Origin: UBA3071 sp965369635 | GTDB lineage: Bacteria; Chloroflexota; Anaerolineae; UBA3071 | NCBI GenBank assembly: GCA_965369635.1 | Contig: CBDURC010000187.1 | Location: 1 to 6,104, forward strand | Reading direction: 5' to 3' | DNA: 6,104 nucleotides | Shown here: positions 5,638-6,104 of the stretch, one piece after another | Layout: each line of letters opens with the position of its first letter | Numbering within the stretch: position 1 is the first letter of the stretch | Program-made: the position numbers and the translations under genes | Notes under the pieces: model-generated | What the model saw: the letters and a program-made list of their open reading frames with translations, nothing else | What the model was told of the DNA's origin: nothing | Database searches by the model: none

Positions 5638-6104
5638 ATGACCACCGAAGAATTGGACAAGTGGGCTGACGGTTTTGAAGCGTTTCAGGCGCGCTTCGCC
5701 GGTCTGTTTAGGCGCAGTGAGCCACGTGAGCAGGCGGTGGAATACATGCGTGGGCTGATGGCCCCCATGGCGCGCAAGAATGGGTGGCAGATTGCCGAGG
5801 CGATGGGCGATAAGACACCTGATCCGACCCAGCGCCTCCTGTACAAAGCGAAATGGGATGCCGATGCGGCTGGCGATGAGTTGGGATTGTTTGTTGTGGA
5901 GACCCTTGGCGACGAAGAAGGCATCGGCGTTGTGGATGAGACCGGCTTTCTGAAGAAGGGCGCCAAGTCGGTCGGCGTCAAGCGGCAGTACACCGGGCAA
6001 GAGGGAGAATCGTCAGGTGGGCGTGTTCTTGGCCTACGCCACCCCGAAGGGGCAAGCCTTCCTGGACCGGCGGCTCTACTTGCCCCTGGAATGGTGCGAC
6101 GATG
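5638..6104 (+). pseudogene. IS701-like DDE transposase, N-terminal part, frameshifted and cut by window end
   Basis: From ATG 5638 the product begins MTTEELDKWADGF and carries hallmarks of IS701-type transposases: PREQAVEYMRGLM (29-41), the NGWQIAEAMGD helix (48-58), TQRLLYKAKWDADA (64-77) and the catalytic-region motif VVDETGFLKKG (98-108, first acidic residue D100), followed by KSVGVKRQYTG. At about 6000-6010 the family-like sequence leaves this frame. The expected continuation ENRQVGVFLAYATPKGQ and FLDRRLYLPLEW is encoded in the +1 frame from about 6005 to the window end. The original frame stays open but reads unrelated residues. Compared with the family spacing I remember between YTG and ENRQ, about eight bases appear to be missing. 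Full-length relatives are roughly 400 residues, so more than half lies outside. Probably inactive, unless the shift is a sequencing error. Confidence 0.82.

Larger units (their letters stand above)
5526..6104 (+). mobile_element. IS701-like insertion sequence, left part (ends beyond window)
   Basis: The element is recognised from its transposase gene starting at 5638. Its left boundary is not certain: the inverted-repeat cluster at 5526-5562 is the best candidate region, but no terminal repeat pair or target duplication can be tested because the right end is outside the window. The low-GC segment down to about 5344 might also belong to it. Confidence 0.45.

Noticed and set aside
5566..6000. 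144-codon minus-strand frame opposite the transposase
   Set aside because: It is the antisense of the IS701-like coding sequence, whose plus-strand motifs (VVDETGFLKKG and others) are unambiguous.

Overview
The window is a fragment of a GC-rich bacterial genome carrying a heterodisulfide-reductase-type electron-transfer operon, with an insertion-sequence transposase at its right edge. All three operon genes lie on the minus strand, in the order hdrC (4535-5098), hdrB (3663-4538), hdrA (280-3666). They are translationally coupled through 4-base stop/start overlaps, and each has a clear Shine-Dalgarno sequence. HdrA is a giant of 1128 residues. A complete GltD/NfnB-like NAD(P)H-oxidoreductase module (about 470 residues) sits inside an otherwise ordinary HdrA, between its first and second ferredoxin sites. 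Such genes point to an anaerobe using flavin- and FeS-based electron transfer, for example a Chloroflexota, sulfate-reducer or acetogen-like lineage. The taxon cannot be fixed from this sequence.

Inferred function: the GltD module of HdrA could exchange electrons with NAD(P)H, the HdrA FAD could split or merge electron flows, and the C-terminal ferredoxin domain could connect to ferredoxin or a partner. HdrC would pass electrons to HdrB, whose two CCG domains should carry the two non-cubane [4Fe-4S] clusters that form the disulfide-reducing site in methanogens. No MvhAGD, FlxABCD or formate dehydrogenase gene is visible, so the built-in GltD domain may be the electron-input subunit.

Region by region: 1-279 has no convincing gene, only a G/C-rich hairpin and a possible -10-like element. 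280-5098 is the hdr operon. 5099-5637 is non-coding and more AT-rich. It holds the most interesting regulatory signal here: a consensus minus-strand sigma70-type promoter (TTGACA, 17-base spacer, TATAAT; 5513-5541) pointing at the hdr operon, then about 155 bases of repeat-containing, foldable sequence, then an intrinsic terminator (5350-5392). This is either a stand-alone small RNA or an attenuated leader of hdrCBA. Inverted repeats overlap the promoter.

5638-6104 (plus strand, divergent) is the 5' part of an IS701-like DDE transposase. It starts normally after a good ribosome-binding site, but its reading frame shifts at about 6000-6010, so it is probably inactive as read here. It continues beyond the window.
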